A stretch of 64,000 bases of DNA from Mariniflexile sp. AS56 (GTDB lineage: Bacteria; Bacteroidota; Bacteroidia; Flavobacteriales; Flavobacteriaceae), in the NCBI RefSeq assembly GCF_030552475.1, contig NZ_JAUPED010000004.1:186001-250000 (forward strand), given 5' to 3'. The notes beneath the pieces are model-generated. The model had not been told where the DNA came from. It did no database searches and was given only the letters and a program-made list of their open reading frames with translations. The translations under genes and the position numbers were made by a program. Numbering within the stretch: the stretch's first letter is position 1; each line of letters begins with the position of its first letter. Of the stretch, positions 36,436 to 45,855 are shown piece after piece.

Positions 36436-36443
36436 CAAATATA
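36436..36443 (-). promoter_or_regulatory. Putative -7 element of tatA
   Basis: Minus strand reads TATATTTG. The G of the element is 5 bases from the GTG start, leaving almost no 5' leader. Confidence 0.5.
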
Positions 36444-36489
36444 GTAAGTTGTTTGATTACTTTTAAAAATTGCGACGTTAAAAAAAATA

Positions 36490-36517
36490 AAAAAGCCAAC
36501 TTAATTAGTTGGCTTTT
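36490..36517 (-). terminator. Terminator after M1 peptidase gene
   Basis: AAAAAGCCAAC pairs with GTTGGCTTTTT around a TTAATTA loop (36490-36517), with a T-run on the minus strand. It separates the peptidase gene from tatA. Confidence 0.85.
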
Positions 36518-36527
36518 TTAAAATTAC

Positions 36528-38834
36528 TTATCCTTTAGCTTGTTCCTTAAAGCTATCAAATTCTGATTTAACCTCTTTTTGTGGCCAAGAATTATTAGAA
36601 GTGTCTATATCGGCAGTTTCTAAGTTCGGGTCAATTTCAATGCTTACAATCTCTTTTTCTGAAGCAATGGCTTTAGAAACTTCGTTATCATTTAAGCGCC
36701 ATATTTCGGCAGGATAGGTTTCCATTTTAGAAGTTCCATCTGCATAGCTGTATTTAACAATTAGGGGCATTACAAGGCCTCCTGGCTTATTAAATGTAAT
36801 GTTATAGAAATACTTAGGTGATTTAATGTTTTGACGTTCAGCTTCTGTGAAATTATCCATTAAATACTCCTTAAGTGATTTAGAGTTATCTAAAAGCGAG
36901 CCCGTTTTCATTTTTTCTTTAAAATCTCCGCTGTCTTCTGCAACCATATAAACCAATGGCATTAAATCTCTCTCTTTTCTATTATTCTTCTCTAAATAAT
37001 CTTTTATGTACTGGTTCGGTTCTGAAGATACATAGTATTTTTTAACTTCTTTCACACCCATATCTACCCAGTCGGTAGTATAGAACCAACCTCTCCAAAA
37101 CCAATCTAGATCGAATGCCGAGGCATCTTCCATGGTTCTAAAAAAGTCTTCTGGTGTTGGGTGCTTAAACATCCAACGGTGTGAATATTCTTTAAAGGCA
37201 TAATCGAACAACTCACGCCCCATAACGGTCTCTCTAAGAATATTTAGTGCCGTTGCTGGTTTACCGTAAGCATTATTTCCAAACTGATATACATTAAGAC
37301 CTTTACTCATAATAGGCGCAATAAAATCTTGATTGCCTCCCATATATGGTACAATCATACGCGCAGGACCACGATCTGAAGGGAATGTTTTATCATCTGG
37401 TGATAAAGCTGAAGGATATTTTTCTCCAAATTCTTGTTCTGCTACATATTGTAAAAAGGTGTTTAAACCTTCGTCCATCCAAGTCCATTGACGCTCGTCA
37501 CTATTTACAATCATAGGGAAAAAGTTATGCCCTACTTCATGAATAATAACACCCATCATACCATACTTAACACGGTCGCTATAGGTACCATCTTCGGCAG
37601 GACGCCCATAGTTCCAACAAATCATAGGGTATTCCATACCTTGATTTTTAGCGTGTACCGAGATCGCTTTGTGGTAAGGATAATCGAAAGTCATTTTAGA
37701 ATACGACTCTAAAGTACTGGCAACAGCTCTAGTAGACCATTCTTCCCAAAGCGGGTTTCCTTCTTTTGGATACATAGAAACTGCCATGATATCTCTACCA
37801 CCTACTTTAACAGCCATCATGTCCCAAATAAATTTTCTTGAAGTTGCAAAAGCAAAATCACGCACGTTTTCAGCTTTTAGCTTCCACGTTTTTGTTTTAT
37901 CAGAAAAACTTTTTTCTGCTGCTTCGGCTTCCGCCTGTGTTACAATAACAACAGGGTTTGTATATGATTTTTTTGCTTGTTCGTAACGATCCATCATCGT
38001 TTTAGAAAACACATCTTTTCTATTGGTCAACTCCCCTGTTCCATCTAAAATATGGTCTGCAGGTACTGTAATACTTACTTCATAATTACCAAATGGAAGC
38101 GCAAACTCGTCACGACCCCAAAATTGTGAATTTTGCCAGCCTTCCACATCATTATAAACAGCCATTCTAGGAAAAAACTGCGCTATGACATAGGCTCTGT
38201 TATTATCTTTTTCGAAAAATTCGTAACCAGAACGTGCTCTATCTTTAATATGGTCGTTAACATTGTACCACCATTTAATTGAAAAGGACACTTTTTCGCC
38301 CGCTTTCAATATTTTTGGTAATTCAACACGCATCATCGTTCTATGTATGGTATGCTTAAGTGCATTCCCACTTGCATCCTTTACTTCTTGAATATTGAAA
38401 CCTCCATCAAACGGATCGCTTAAATACTCTTTAACAAACGCATCTGGACGCTGTACTTGCGGGATGCTACTTTCTTCTATTAAAGGACTTTGAGAATCTT
38501 TAGCGCGTCTATTTTGATCTAATTGCACCCATAAATATTTTAAATCGTCTGGGGAATTATTAGAATAAGTAATAGTTTCAAAACCAGAAAGTTTAGTGTT
38601 TTTATCATCTAAAACAATATCCATTTTATAATCTGCTTGCTGCTGGTAATAAGCAGAACCTGGAGCTCCAGAAGCAGCACGATACATATTAGGTGTTGAA
38701 AACTCGTTGTACAACTGCCTAAATTTATTGGTATTGGTATGGCCTGGTTTACGATCTTGTTTTTCTTGGTCTTGAGAAAACAGCGATGTCGATATAAAAC
38801 ATATTGACAAAAAATAATACTTGAATTTTATCAT
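36528..38834 (-). CDS. M1 family metallopeptidase, exported
   Basis: 768 residues with a signal peptide (MIKFKYYFLSICFISTSLFS). The gluzincin zinc motif is IHEVGHNFFPM followed 18 residues after the second His by the glutamate in WMDEGLNTF (HExxH-x18-E). The N-terminal ~250 residues are the beta-sandwich of M1 aminopeptidases, and the helical C-terminal part follows. It should trim peptides in the periplasm or outside. The classic GAMEN motif reads QGMEYPM here, close enough to bind the peptide N-terminus. Next upstream on the same strand is the DUF6702 gene. Confidence 0.92.
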   Translation of the reverse strand: MIKFKYYFLSICFISTSLFSQDQEKQDRKPGHTNTNKFRQLYNEFSTPNMYRAASGAPGSAYYQQQADYKMDIVLDDKNTKLSGFETITYSNNSPDDLKYLWVQLDQNRRAKDSQSPLIEESSIPQVQRPDAFVKEYLSDPFDGGFNIQEVKDASGNALKHTIHRTMMRVELPKILKAGEKVSFSIKWWYNVNDHIKDRARSGYEFFEKDNNRAYVIAQFFPRMAVYNDVEGWQNSQFWGRDEFALPFGNYEVSITVPADHILDGTGELTNRKDVFSKTMMDRYEQAKKSYTNPVVIVTQAEAEAAEKSFSDKTKTWKLKAENVRDFAFATSRKFIWDMMAVKVGGRDIMAVSMYPKEGNPLWEEWSTRAVASTLESYSKMTFDYPYHKAISVHAKNQGMEYPMICWNYGRPAEDGTYSDRVKYGMMGVIIHEVGHNFFPMIVNSDERQWTWMDEGLNTFLQYVAEQEFGEKYPSALSPDDKTFPSDRGPARMIVPYMGGNQDFIAPIMSKGLNVYQFGNNAYGKPATALNILRETVMGRELFDYAFKEYSHRWMFKHPTPEDFFRTMEDASAFDLDWFWRGWFYTTDWVDMGVKEVKKYYVSSEPNQYIKDYLEKNNRKERDLMPLVYMVAEDSGDFKEKMKTGSLLDNSKSLKEYLMDNFTEAERQNIKSPKYFYNITFNKPGGLVMPLIVKYSYADGTSKMETYPAEIWRLNDNEVSKAIASEKEIVSIEIDPNLETADIDTSNNSWPQKEVKSEFDSFKEQAKG

Positions 38835-38941
38835 TATAAATATTTATGCGTTAAAAAAATAACAGCTTTTTGCAATTATAATTATTTTATTGTTACAAAA
38901 AACATAAAAACATAAAGAATAATAAAATAATTAACGTTTTT

Positions 38942-39436
38942 TTAAAAGAACTTTAACACTGTACTATTATTTTCAGGTATGAGGATTACACTTTTTTGTT
39001 GAGAATTAATTTTTGTTTTAATAATGTTCTGTTGTTCACCAAACAAATCGAAAAGTACTTGGTTGCTAATTTCGAATGATTCAATTTTTTTTACACCTTC
39101 AATTTCTAGATAGCATTTAACAAGATCGACATCATATTCCTTACCTATAAAGTTCAGGTTAACCTCTTTATTATTTATTTTTATTTTTATTTTTTCCTTT
39201 AAGTAGCGCTCCACATACATATCGACGCTGCTTAGTTCCTTTTTGCCCGCTAAGGTGATATTATCATCGTAACGTTCGCGTAATAATTTTTCAAAATCGT
39301 CAATAAAAATTCTGGAGGTTATTTGAACCGATTGTTTCTCTTGCAAATAATCTATTTGAGTCACACTTATATAATACTTATGGATGGCAGTAAATGCCAA
39401 AAGAGGTAATACGCAGAGTATTAGTAGCCGTTTCAT
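38942..39436 (-). CDS. DUF6702 family exported protein
   Basis: 164 residues with a short signal or anchor (MKRLLILCVLPLLAFTAIH). HKYYISVTQIDYLQEKQSVQ and TSRIFIDDFEKLLRERYDD fit the DUF6702 family as I remember it. It has no known function but typically neighbours M1 peptidase genes in Flavobacteriaceae, as it does here (107 bp upstream of it on the same strand). Confidence 0.75.
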   Translation of the reverse strand: MKRLLILCVLPLLAFTAIHKYYISVTQIDYLQEKQSVQITSRIFIDDFEKLLRERYDDNITLAGKKELSSVDMYVERYLKEKIKIKINNKEVNLNFIGKEYDVDLVKCYLEIEGVKKIESFEISNQVLFDLFGEQQNIIKTKINSQQKSVILIPENNSTVLKFF

Positions 39437-39510
39437 ATAAGGTATTTAAGTATTTGTTTGCTAAAGTAATTATTTTAGAATGGTTGTTTCAAAAAGTATT
39501 CCAAAAAAAT

Positions 39511-40317
39511 TTAAGGCTCAATGGGTTTCAAATTTTCCAGGTACTGTTTGTATTTATGCCTTAAGAAAATTAGGATTTTAAAATCGGTTTCATTTTTACA
39601 ATACTTTATAAAATTTTCATCATCTGCACAGAAATAGAAGAAATCCATTTGCAAATCATCGTCCATTGGGTTTGAAGTAAAAAAATCTTTAGCTAACCGG
39701 CCTTTTATACTTTGCATTAAGGTTTCAGATTCTTCCAGTTCAACGCGGGCTCTTAGCATTTTTGTACGTCCCGAAATGGCATTTATAATAGCCGTTGCCG
39801 ACACTGAACCACCTACACCCCCCAACGAACCGCCAGCTTTTGGGCTAAAACTTGAGGCTTCACTCAAGCGACGTTCACTTTGTGTTGCCGGTTTTCCTGT
39901 AAACCCAGGAATGCCAACATCGTAAAAATTAATAGGCGCATCCCCTTTAATATTCCTGATATCTGAAAGCAAATTACCGGTAAGAACCCTACCTATTAAC
40001 ACTTCATCTAATTCATTAATTTGCTCATCCAAAGTAACCCGGATGGCTTTAAACAGCATCATATTTTTATCTACAACCACCAGTTTTGGTTGGTGCTGTA
40101 TGGACGAAAAACTTAGCGTATCATTTAAACTTACCCAAATTTTAAATTCACCTTTAGTATTGGTAATCGTAAAAACCTGTGCTGTTTTGTTAATAACATG
40201 AATGTTTTCCGCATCTACTTTGCTATTTACTTTTCCCGAAATCTCTATGCTTTGTGAAAACATCGATTGGCAAAAGAAAATTAAGAAGACACTTATACTC
40301 CCTTTAAAAATTGACAT
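39511..40317 (-). CDS. Carboxypeptidase-like regulatory domain protein
   Basis: 268 residues with signal peptide (MSIFKGSISVFLIFFCQSMF). The first domain (~25-110) is the CarboxypepD_reg-like beta sandwich (IEISGKVNSKVDAENIHV, ITNTKGEFKIWV, DTLSFSSIQHQP, LDEVLIG) also found at the front of SusC proteins, but here there is no TonB-dependent barrel. The rest has low similarity to anything I recognise. Third gene of the exported group with the M1 peptidase and DUF6702 genes. Confidence 0.75.
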   Translation of the reverse strand: MSIFKGSISVFLIFFCQSMFSQSIEISGKVNSKVDAENIHVINKTAQVFTITNTKGEFKIWVSLNDTLSFSSIQHQPKLVVVDKNMMLFKAIRVTLDEQINELDEVLIGRVLTGNLLSDIRNIKGDAPINFYDVGIPGFTGKPATQSERRLSEASSFSPKAGGSLGGVGGSVSATAIINAISGRTKMLRARVELEESETLMQSIKGRLAKDFFTSNPMDDDLQMDFFYFCADDENFIKYCKNETDFKILIFLRHKYKQYLENLKPIEP

Positions 40318-40431
40318 ATTTTTGGTTTGGCGCCATAAAGAACGTCTACAAACTCTTAAATAAAATGAAAAACGGATTTAAACTTTTGTTAAAACATCCA
40401 ATTGATTAATTTCACACCATAAACTAAAGGA

Positions 40432-41139
40432 ATGAAAAATTTAATTATTGCCAGCACATCAACCATTCATGGAAGTGGCTATTTAGAGTATATTTTAGAT
40501 GAATTAACTGTTTTTTTTAAAAATGCCTCTAGCATTTTGTTTATTCCTTATGCTCGCCCCGGCGGAATTTCCCATGAAGACTACACCAAAAAGGCCGTTG
40601 ATGCTTTTGCGAAAATTAACAAAACCGTAAAAGGTATTCACGAATTCGAAAACCCTAAAGAAGCCATTAAGAATGCGGAAGCTATTTTTGTTGGCGGCGG
40701 TAACACCTTTGTGCTCACCAATCAATTATATAGAAATAACCTTATTGAAACACTACAAACTACTATAAAAAACGGCACGCCTTATTTAGGCACTAGTGCT
40801 GGAAGTAATATTTGCGGCCTCACCATTAAAACTACGAACGATATGCCCATCGTATATCCATCAAGTTTCAATGCTCTCGCGCTTGTTCCTTTCAATATCA
40901 ATCCACATTATTTAGATCCTGATACTGGTAGTACACATATGGGAGAAACCAGGGAAACTAGAATTAAAGAGTTTCATTACTACAATACGCCACCGGTTAT
41001 TGGTTTGCGTGAAGGCAGCTGGTTACAAGTAAAAGGCGATTCTATTATTCTTAAAGGAACTTTGGATGCTCGTATTTTTGAATATAAGAAAGCGCCTTAC
41101 GAAGTAAAAACGAACACCGAACTAAACCATTTAAAATAA
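40432..41139 (+). CDS. pepE: Dipeptidase E (alpha-aspartyl dipeptidase)
   Basis: 235 residues, peptidase family S51. The nucleophile serine is in YLGTSAGSNICGLT, with the preceding EAIFVGGGNTFVLTNQL strand and a downstream INPHYLD histidine. It hydrolyses dipeptides with N-terminal Asp in the cytoplasm and helps recycle peptides. Single gene, closed by a terminator directly before the convergent tRNA-Gly gene. Confidence 0.93.
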   Translation: MKNLIIASTSTIHGSGYLEYILDELTVFFKNASSILFIPYARPGGISHEDYTKKAVDAFAKINKTVKGIHEFENPKEAIKNAEAIFVGGGNTFVLTNQLYRNNLIETLQTTIKNGTPYLGTSAGSNICGLTIKTTNDMPIVYPSSFNALALVPFNINPHYLDPDTGSTHMGETRETRIKEFHYYNTPPVIGLREGSWLQVKGDSIILKGTLDARIFEYKKAPYEVKTNTELNHLK

Positions 41140-41140
41140 A

Positions 41141-41170
41141 AAAAAGCTTCATATTTCTATGAAGCTTTTT
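41141..41170. terminator. Terminator between pepE and tRNA-Gly
   Basis: AAAAAGCTTCATA (41141-41153) pairs with TATGAAGCTTTTT (41158-41170): a 13-bp stem, with A- and T-runs on the two sides so that it can work for both directions. Confidence 0.85.
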
Positions 41171-41172
41171 AG

Positions 41173-41245
41173 AGCGAGAGACCGGGTTCGAACCGGCGAC
41201 ATTCAGCTTGGAAGGCTGACGCTCTACCAACTGAGCTACTCTCGC
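41173..41245 (-). tRNA. tRNA-Gly (anticodon TCC)
   Basis: The minus strand folds as a full cloverleaf: acceptor GCGAGAG with CTCTCGC, D arm GCTCAGTTGGTAGAGC, anticodon stem TCAGC/GCTGA with loop CTTCCAA (anticodon TCC), and the T arm CCGGTTCGAACCCGG. The discriminator base is T. CCA is not encoded. Confidence 0.97.
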
Positions 41246-41293
41246 ATTTCTGGCGCAAATATATAAAAACAGATTCTAAGTTTGCAACAAAAA

Positions 41294-41719
41294 TCACAGC
41301 TTTTTTAAAAAATGATAGCCTAAAATTTTAAAGTCTTCATTGTAGTAAAATTTATGCGATGCGAAGTTGCTCACATAGGTATTCAATTCGACTGATTCAC
41401 AATCTTTTAGCTTTACATAATTATAAATCCATCTAAAAAATTCTTTTCCCAAACCTTTTCCTCTATAAGCATCATCTATATAAACATGGTCTACTTCTAC
41501 ACTTTTTCCTGAATAATGTCGCGTACAAAACCACAAACCACACACGCCAATTAAGGTTTTATCGTCATAAATAACCGCACATTCATAATTTTGAGTTGCC
41601 ATTTCCTTAAAACGTGCTTCTAAAACATCTGCAGGCACTTTATAATCATTTAATTTTTCAACCAAAGGGACAACAGTCAACAACGCATCCTTTTCAATAA
41701 TTTTGAATTTAAAAGACAT
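41294..41719 (-). CDS. GNAT family N-acetyltransferase
   Basis: 141 residues from ATG 41719 (MSFKFKIIEKDALL); the frame continues 14 codons upstream but those residues are not GNAT-like. The acetyl-CoA motif is VDHVYIDDAYRGKGLGKEFF (R/Q-x-x-G-x-G/A as RGKGLG), with a preceding IGVCGLWFCTRHYSG strand. The substrate is unknown; similar small GNATs acetylate amines or ribosomal proteins. Adjacent to tRNA-Gly on the same strand, separated by 48 bp. Confidence 0.85.
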   Translation of the reverse strand: MSFKFKIIEKDALLTVVPLVEKLNDYKVPADVLEARFKEMATQNYECAVIYDDKTLIGVCGLWFCTRHYSGKSVEVDHVYIDDAYRGKGLGKEFFRWIYNYVKLKDCESVELNTYVSNFASHKFYYNEDFKILGYHFLKKL

Positions 41720-41816
41720 TACTTTTTTTTCCGTGAAGATAAATAAATTAGAAATGTTCAATACACCGAAAAATAATTTTGTTTAAGTTTGAATAGATCC
41801 TTCAATAAAAATAATT

Positions 41817-42272
41817 TTGAATTACACCATAAAACATATAGCTGCTACCGATACATATATAGTAAGACACCCCGTTTTACGTACTGGAAAACCAATAGAA
41901 TCTTGTGTTTTCGATGGAGATGATCTAACTACTACTTATCATTTAGGAATTTATCACGAAACCAAACTAGTCGGAATTTGTTCTTTTTTTAAAAACAACA
42001 ACCAGTTAATAAGTGAATTGGCTCAATACCAACTTAGAGGTATGGCAATTCTAAACGACTACCAAGGCCTTGGTTTAGGCAAACTGCTTTTAAACCACGG
42101 AGAAACCTTTCTTAAAGAAAAACATATTAAAACTATATGGTGTAATGCTCGCGAACACGCTACGCATTTTTACAAAAAAATAGGGTATCAAACTACAGGT
42201 AAACCGTTTATGATAAAAGACGTTGGCATTCATTTTATGATGCATAAAAATTTACATAAGCTTCATTTATAG
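41817..42272 (+). CDS. GNAT family N-acetyltransferase
   Basis: 151 residues. The acetyl-CoA motif is LRGMAILNDYQGLGLGKLLL, and NAREHATHFYKKIGYQTTGK closes the fold. The style resembles the ElaA/YjcF type GNATs. It starts at TTG 41817; the first in-frame ATG would remove the N-terminal half. Divergent from the other GNAT gene; the two are not close copies. Closed by a terminator. Confidence 0.85.
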   Translation: MNYTIKHIAATDTYIVRHPVLRTGKPIESCVFDGDDLTTTYHLGIYHETKLVGICSFFKNNNQLISELAQYQLRGMAILNDYQGLGLGKLLLNHGETFLKEKHIKTIWCNAREHATHFYKKIGYQTTGKPFMIKDVGIHFMMHKNLHKLHL

Positions 42273-42280
42273 ACATAAAA

Positions 42281-42305
42281 AAAACCCTGAATATCAGGGT
42301 TTTTA
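42281..42305. terminator. Terminator between GNAT and ankyrin genes
   Basis: AAACCCTGA (42282-42290) pairs with TCAGGGTTT (42294-42302) around a 3-base loop, with A-run before and T-run after. Confidence 0.85.
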
Positions 42306-42340
42306 AGAGTGACTAACTCAAAATAATTATACAGAACAAA

Positions 42341-42730
42341 TTATTTTTTCGATAATGCTTGCTCAATAATAGCATGAGCATCGATAGCCCCGTGCAATTT
42401 TGCATAGTCGGCTGCCGTCATTTTTTTATCCGATTTCGTTTTCAAATTAGCTCCTTTAGCTATTAAAAGTTCTAAAATTTCAGTTCTGTTATACTTTGCA
42501 GCGTACATTACTGGCGTCATACCGTTAGATCTTTGATTGACATCTTCACCTAATGATAATAGTTTTTTTACGGTTTCAATATCGCCCTTGGCAATTGAAA
42601 CACAAAATGAATTGACTTTGAATACTTTTACTACGTTAGAATTTTCAACGTTAAAACGAGCTGTTTTTGCATGAATTGTTCCTAAAGAGGCACATAATGC
42701 GATTGCAGAAAAAATGATTGTTTTTTTCAT
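42341..42730 (-). CDS. Exported ankyrin-repeat protein
   Basis: 129 residues with a signal peptide (MKKTIIFSAIALCASLGTIHA). The mature part carries about three ankyrin repeats (IETVKKLLSLGEDVNQRS; GMTPVMYAAKYNRTEILELL; AKGANLKTKSDKKMTAADYA), enough for a small protein-binding surface in the periplasm. Partner unknown. Its 5' side faces gpmI, with 249 bp between them. Confidence 0.85.
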   Translation of the reverse strand: MKKTIIFSAIALCASLGTIHAKTARFNVENSNVVKVFKVNSFCVSIAKGDIETVKKLLSLGEDVNQRSNGMTPVMYAAKYNRTEILELLIAKGANLKTKSDKKMTAADYAKLHGAIDAHAIIEQALSKK

Positions 42731-42946
42731 GATGAAAGATTTTGATTTTGATTAATGATTCGTTTTTTGATATACTAAAGAGACGACAAAACCTCAAATT
42801 TGTTACACATAAAATGGTTAATAACAGATTTTTAACATTTAATTCATATATATTTAACGGATTCACTATTTATTAGATTTCTTTTAAAAATCGATACTTA
42901 CAGCGGTTTTTCGGCTAGTTTCCAACCTTATTTTGTCAAACTTCAG

Positions 42947-42954
42947 TATCTTTG
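42947..42954 (+). promoter_or_regulatory. Putative -7 element of gpmI
   Basis: TATCTTTG matches TAnnTTTG, 25 bases ahead of ATG 42980. Confidence 0.6.
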
Positions 42955-42979
42955 AAATCTGTTAAAAATGTTAAAAAAA

Positions 42980-44497
42980 ATGAATAAAAAAGTCATCTTA
43001 ATGATACTTGATGGGTGGGGAAATTCTCCAGACCCGAAGGTTTCCGCTATCGATCATGCAAATACTCCTTTTATAGATTCTTTATATAAAAAATACCCTT
43101 TTGCCACTTTAAGAACCGATGGGTTACATGTAGGTTTACCAGAAGGACAAATGGGAAACAGTGAAGTTGGCCACATGAATTTGGGAGCTGGTAGAATTGT
43201 ATATCAAGATTTAGTGAAAGTAAATTTAGCTGTTGAAAACAAAACTTTAAATACTGAGAAGGTTTTAGTTGATGCCTTCAGTTATGCTAAAACCAACAAT
43301 AAAGATGTTCACTTTTTAGGTTTATTAAGTGATGGTGGCGTACACTCACACATCAATCATTTATTCGGTTTAATTGATGCTGCCAACGATTTCGGACTTA
43401 AAAACACTTACGTACATGCCTTTACGGATGGTCGTGATGTAGACCCAAAATCTGGTTTCGGTTTTTTAACCGCTTTAGAAAATCATATAGAGAACACAAA
43501 CACCAAATTAGCAACAGTAACCGGTCGTTACTATGCTATGGATAGAGATAAACGTTGGGAACGCGTTAAATTGGCTTATGATGGTTTAGTAAATAGTGTG
43601 GGAGAGAAATCGACTAACGTTACTAAAACGGTTCAGAACAATTACGAAAACGACATTACCGATGAGTTTATCAAGCCTATAATCATGGCTGACAACGCTG
43701 GAAATCCAGTTGCTAAAATTAAAGATGGCGATGTTATTGTCTTTTTTAACTTTAGAACAGACCGTGGTCGTGAATTAACCGAAGCTTTATCGCAAACCGA
43801 TTTTCATGAGCAAAACATGCATAAATTAAACTTGCACTATGTAACGCTTACAAACTATGACGATACGTACAAAAACGTAAACGTTATTTTTAATAAAGAT
43901 AATTTAACTGAAACCTTAGGTGAAGTTTTAGAAAAATACAACAAAAAACAAATCAGAATAGCAGAAACTGAAAAATACCCACACGTTACTTTCTTTTTCT
44001 CTGGTGGTCGTGAAGAGCCTTTTAATGGTGAATCTCGTATTCTACGCAACTCACCAAAAGTAGCAACTTACGATCTACAACCAGAAATGAGTGCTTACGA
44101 ATTACGTGATGCCCTGATTCCGGAATTACAAAAAGGCGAAGTAGACTTTGTATGTTTAAACTTTGCTAATGGTGATATGGTTGGGCATACTGGTGTGATG
44201 GAAGCAGCCATTAAAGCTTGTGAAGTTGTAGATGAATGTGTTAAGAACGTAATTACGTCTGCACTTGAAAACAACTACACTACGATACTTATTGCAGACC
44301 ACGGTAATTGTGAAACCATGATTAACCCAGACGGCTCACCAAACACAGCACATACCACCAACCCTGTGCCTGTTATTTTAATTGATAACGACTTAAAATC
44401 TATTAACGATGGTGTTTTAGGCGACGTGGCTCCTACCATTTTAAAACTAATTGGAGTAGAACAACCTAAAGCCATGACGAGACATCCATTAGTTTAA
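42980..44497 (+). CDS. gpmI: 2,3-bisphosphoglycerate-independent phosphoglycerate mutase
   Basis: Interconverts 3- and 2-phosphoglycerate in glycolysis using two Mn2+ ions. 505 residues from ATG 42980 (MNKKVILMILDGWGNS); an ATG four codons upstream (42968) is possible. The nucleophile serine is in MGNSEVGHMNLG; metal ligands appear in ILDGWG, FANGDMVGHTG and IADHGNCE. Single gene, close to a HAD phosphatase gene 58 bp downstream that may be co-transcribed. Confidence 0.96.
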   Translation: MNKKVILMILDGWGNSPDPKVSAIDHANTPFIDSLYKKYPFATLRTDGLHVGLPEGQMGNSEVGHMNLGAGRIVYQDLVKVNLAVENKTLNTEKVLVDAFSYAKTNNKDVHFLGLLSDGGVHSHINHLFGLIDAANDFGLKNTYVHAFTDGRDVDPKSGFGFLTALENHIENTNTKLATVTGRYYAMDRDKRWERVKLAYDGLVNSVGEKSTNVTKTVQNNYENDITDEFIKPIIMADNAGNPVAKIKDGDVIVFFNFRTDRGRELTEALSQTDFHEQNMHKLNLHYVTLTNYDDTYKNVNVIFNKDNLTETLGEVLEKYNKKQIRIAETEKYPHVTFFFSGGREEPFNGESRILRNSPKVATYDLQPEMSAYELRDALIPELQKGEVDFVCLNFANGDMVGHTGVMEAAIKACEVVDECVKNVITSALENNYTTILIADHGNCETMINPDGSPNTAHTTNPVPVILIDNDLKSINDGVLGDVAPTILKLIGVEQPKAMTRHPLV

Positions 44498-44555
44498 GAT
44501 GTTCAACATATAAATAAATGTATATTTCACATAAACCCAAGTCTTAAATTTTTAA

Positions 44556-44960
44556 ATGAAATTTACAGAAAACTTAATTATTGCAGTCGATTTTGATGGT
44601 ACTATTGTTGAAGACGCCTATCCTCAGATAGGAAAACCAATGATATTTGCCTTTGAAACATTGAAAAAACTTCAAGAAGAAGGGCATCGTCTTATTTTAT
44701 GGACTTACAGAAGTGGCGTAAAATTAGACGAAGCCGTTCGTTTTTGCGAAGCAAACGGCGTGCATTTTTACGCAGTAAATAAAAGTTTTGCTGAAGAAGT
44801 TTATAGCGACGACATGAGCCGAAAAATTCATGCCGACTTTTTTATAGACGACCGTAATATTGGTGGCTTTTTAGGTTGGGGTGAAATTTATCAAATGCTT
44901 ACCAATACCAAACCACCACAAATAGAAAAAAAGAAAGGCTTTTTTGATTTCTTTAAATAA
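44556..44960 (+). CDS. BT0820-type HAD phosphatase
   Basis: 134 residues, a minimal HAD-fold phosphatase without a cap domain. The nucleophile motif is AVDFDGTIVEDAYP (DxDGT); motif II is LILWTYRS and the acidic motif is FFIDDRNIGG. It matches the BT0820 family of Bacteroidota. The substrate is not known. Confidence 0.88.
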   Translation: MKFTENLIIAVDFDGTIVEDAYPQIGKPMIFAFETLKKLQEEGHRLILWTYRSGVKLDEAVRFCEANGVHFYAVNKSFAEEVYSDDMSRKIHADFFIDDRNIGGFLGWGEIYQMLTNTKPPQIEKKKGFFDFFK

Positions 44961-45008
44961 ATTCAAAAAACCAGTTCACACAAAAAAAGCTAATACTTAC
45001 ATTTTAAG

Positions 45009-45016
45009 TATCTTTG
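45009..45016 (+). promoter_or_regulatory. Putative -7 element of map
   Basis: TATCTTTG matches TAnnTTTG, 16 bases ahead of the map ATG. Confidence 0.6.
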
Positions 45017-45032
45017 CCATTATTTTATAAGT

Positions 45033-45851
45033 ATGATTGTAGTAAAAACAAGAGAAGAAATAGAATTAATGCGCGAAAGTGCTTTAATCGTATCCAAAAC
45101 TTTAGGAGAAGTTGCTAAAGCCATTAAACCTGGCGTTACCACTTTAGAGCTCGATAAAATTGCAGAAACCTGTATTAGAGACCACGGAGCCATTCCTGGT
45201 TTTTTAGGATTGTATGATTTTCCAAACACCCTGTGTATGAGTCCGAACACCCAAGTGGTGCACGGTATTCCAAATAACACGCCTTTGGTAGAAGGTGATA
45301 TTATTTCAATAGATTGTGGCGCTTTAAAAAACGGTTTTTATGGTGATCACGCCTATACCTTTGCTGTTGGAGCCATTGCTCCTGAAACAGAAAAATTACT
45401 TCAAATTACCAAAGAATCGTTATACGTTGGTATTCGCGAGTTTAAAGCGAATAATCGTGTGGGTGATGTTGGTTATGCCATCCAAAAACACTGTGAAGAT
45501 CAGGGCTATGGTGTTGTTAGAGAATTGGTAGGTCATGGATTAGGCGCAAAAATGCACGAAGATCCTGAAATGCCAAATTACGGTAAACGCGGACGCGGGA
45601 AAAAATTTGTAGAAGGTATGGTCGTTGCCATTGAACCCATGATCAATATGGGAACACACCGCATTATACAACATAATGATGGCTGGACTATTACAACTTT
45701 AGATAATAAACCATCTGCCCATTTTGAGCATGATGTTGCAATTGTTGATGGAAAACCAGAGCTACTTTCAACCTTCGCCTATATTTACGAAGCACTTGGA
45801 ATAACCTCAAACGAAGAAGACGAATTCAGACAAAAAGCATTCGTTTTATAG
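45033..45851 (+). CDS. map: Methionine aminopeptidase, type I
   Basis: Removes the initiator methionine from new proteins. 272 residues. Metal ligands: two Asp in SIDCGALKNGFYGDHAYTF, His in LVGHGLGAKMHEDPEMPN, Glu in VAIEPMINMG and Glu in HFEHDVAIVDG. Lacks the N-terminal zinc-finger extension. It is followed after 4 bp by the DUF3050 gene and then a methyltransferase gene after 6 bp, so three genes form an operon. Confidence 0.96.
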   Translation: MIVVKTREEIELMRESALIVSKTLGEVAKAIKPGVTTLELDKIAETCIRDHGAIPGFLGLYDFPNTLCMSPNTQVVHGIPNNTPLVEGDIISIDCGALKNGFYGDHAYTFAVGAIAPETEKLLQITKESLYVGIREFKANNRVGDVGYAIQKHCEDQGYGVVRELVGHGLGAKMHEDPEMPNYGKRGRGKKFVEGMVVAIEPMINMGTHRIIQHNDGWTITTLDNKPSAHFEHDVAIVDGKPELLSTFAYIYEALGITSNEEDEFRQKAFVL

Positions 45852-45855
45852 CCTC

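Noticed and set aside
42731-42760. ATTTTG repeats upstream of the ankyrin gene
   Set aside because: Short low-complexity run, expected in AT-rich DNA.
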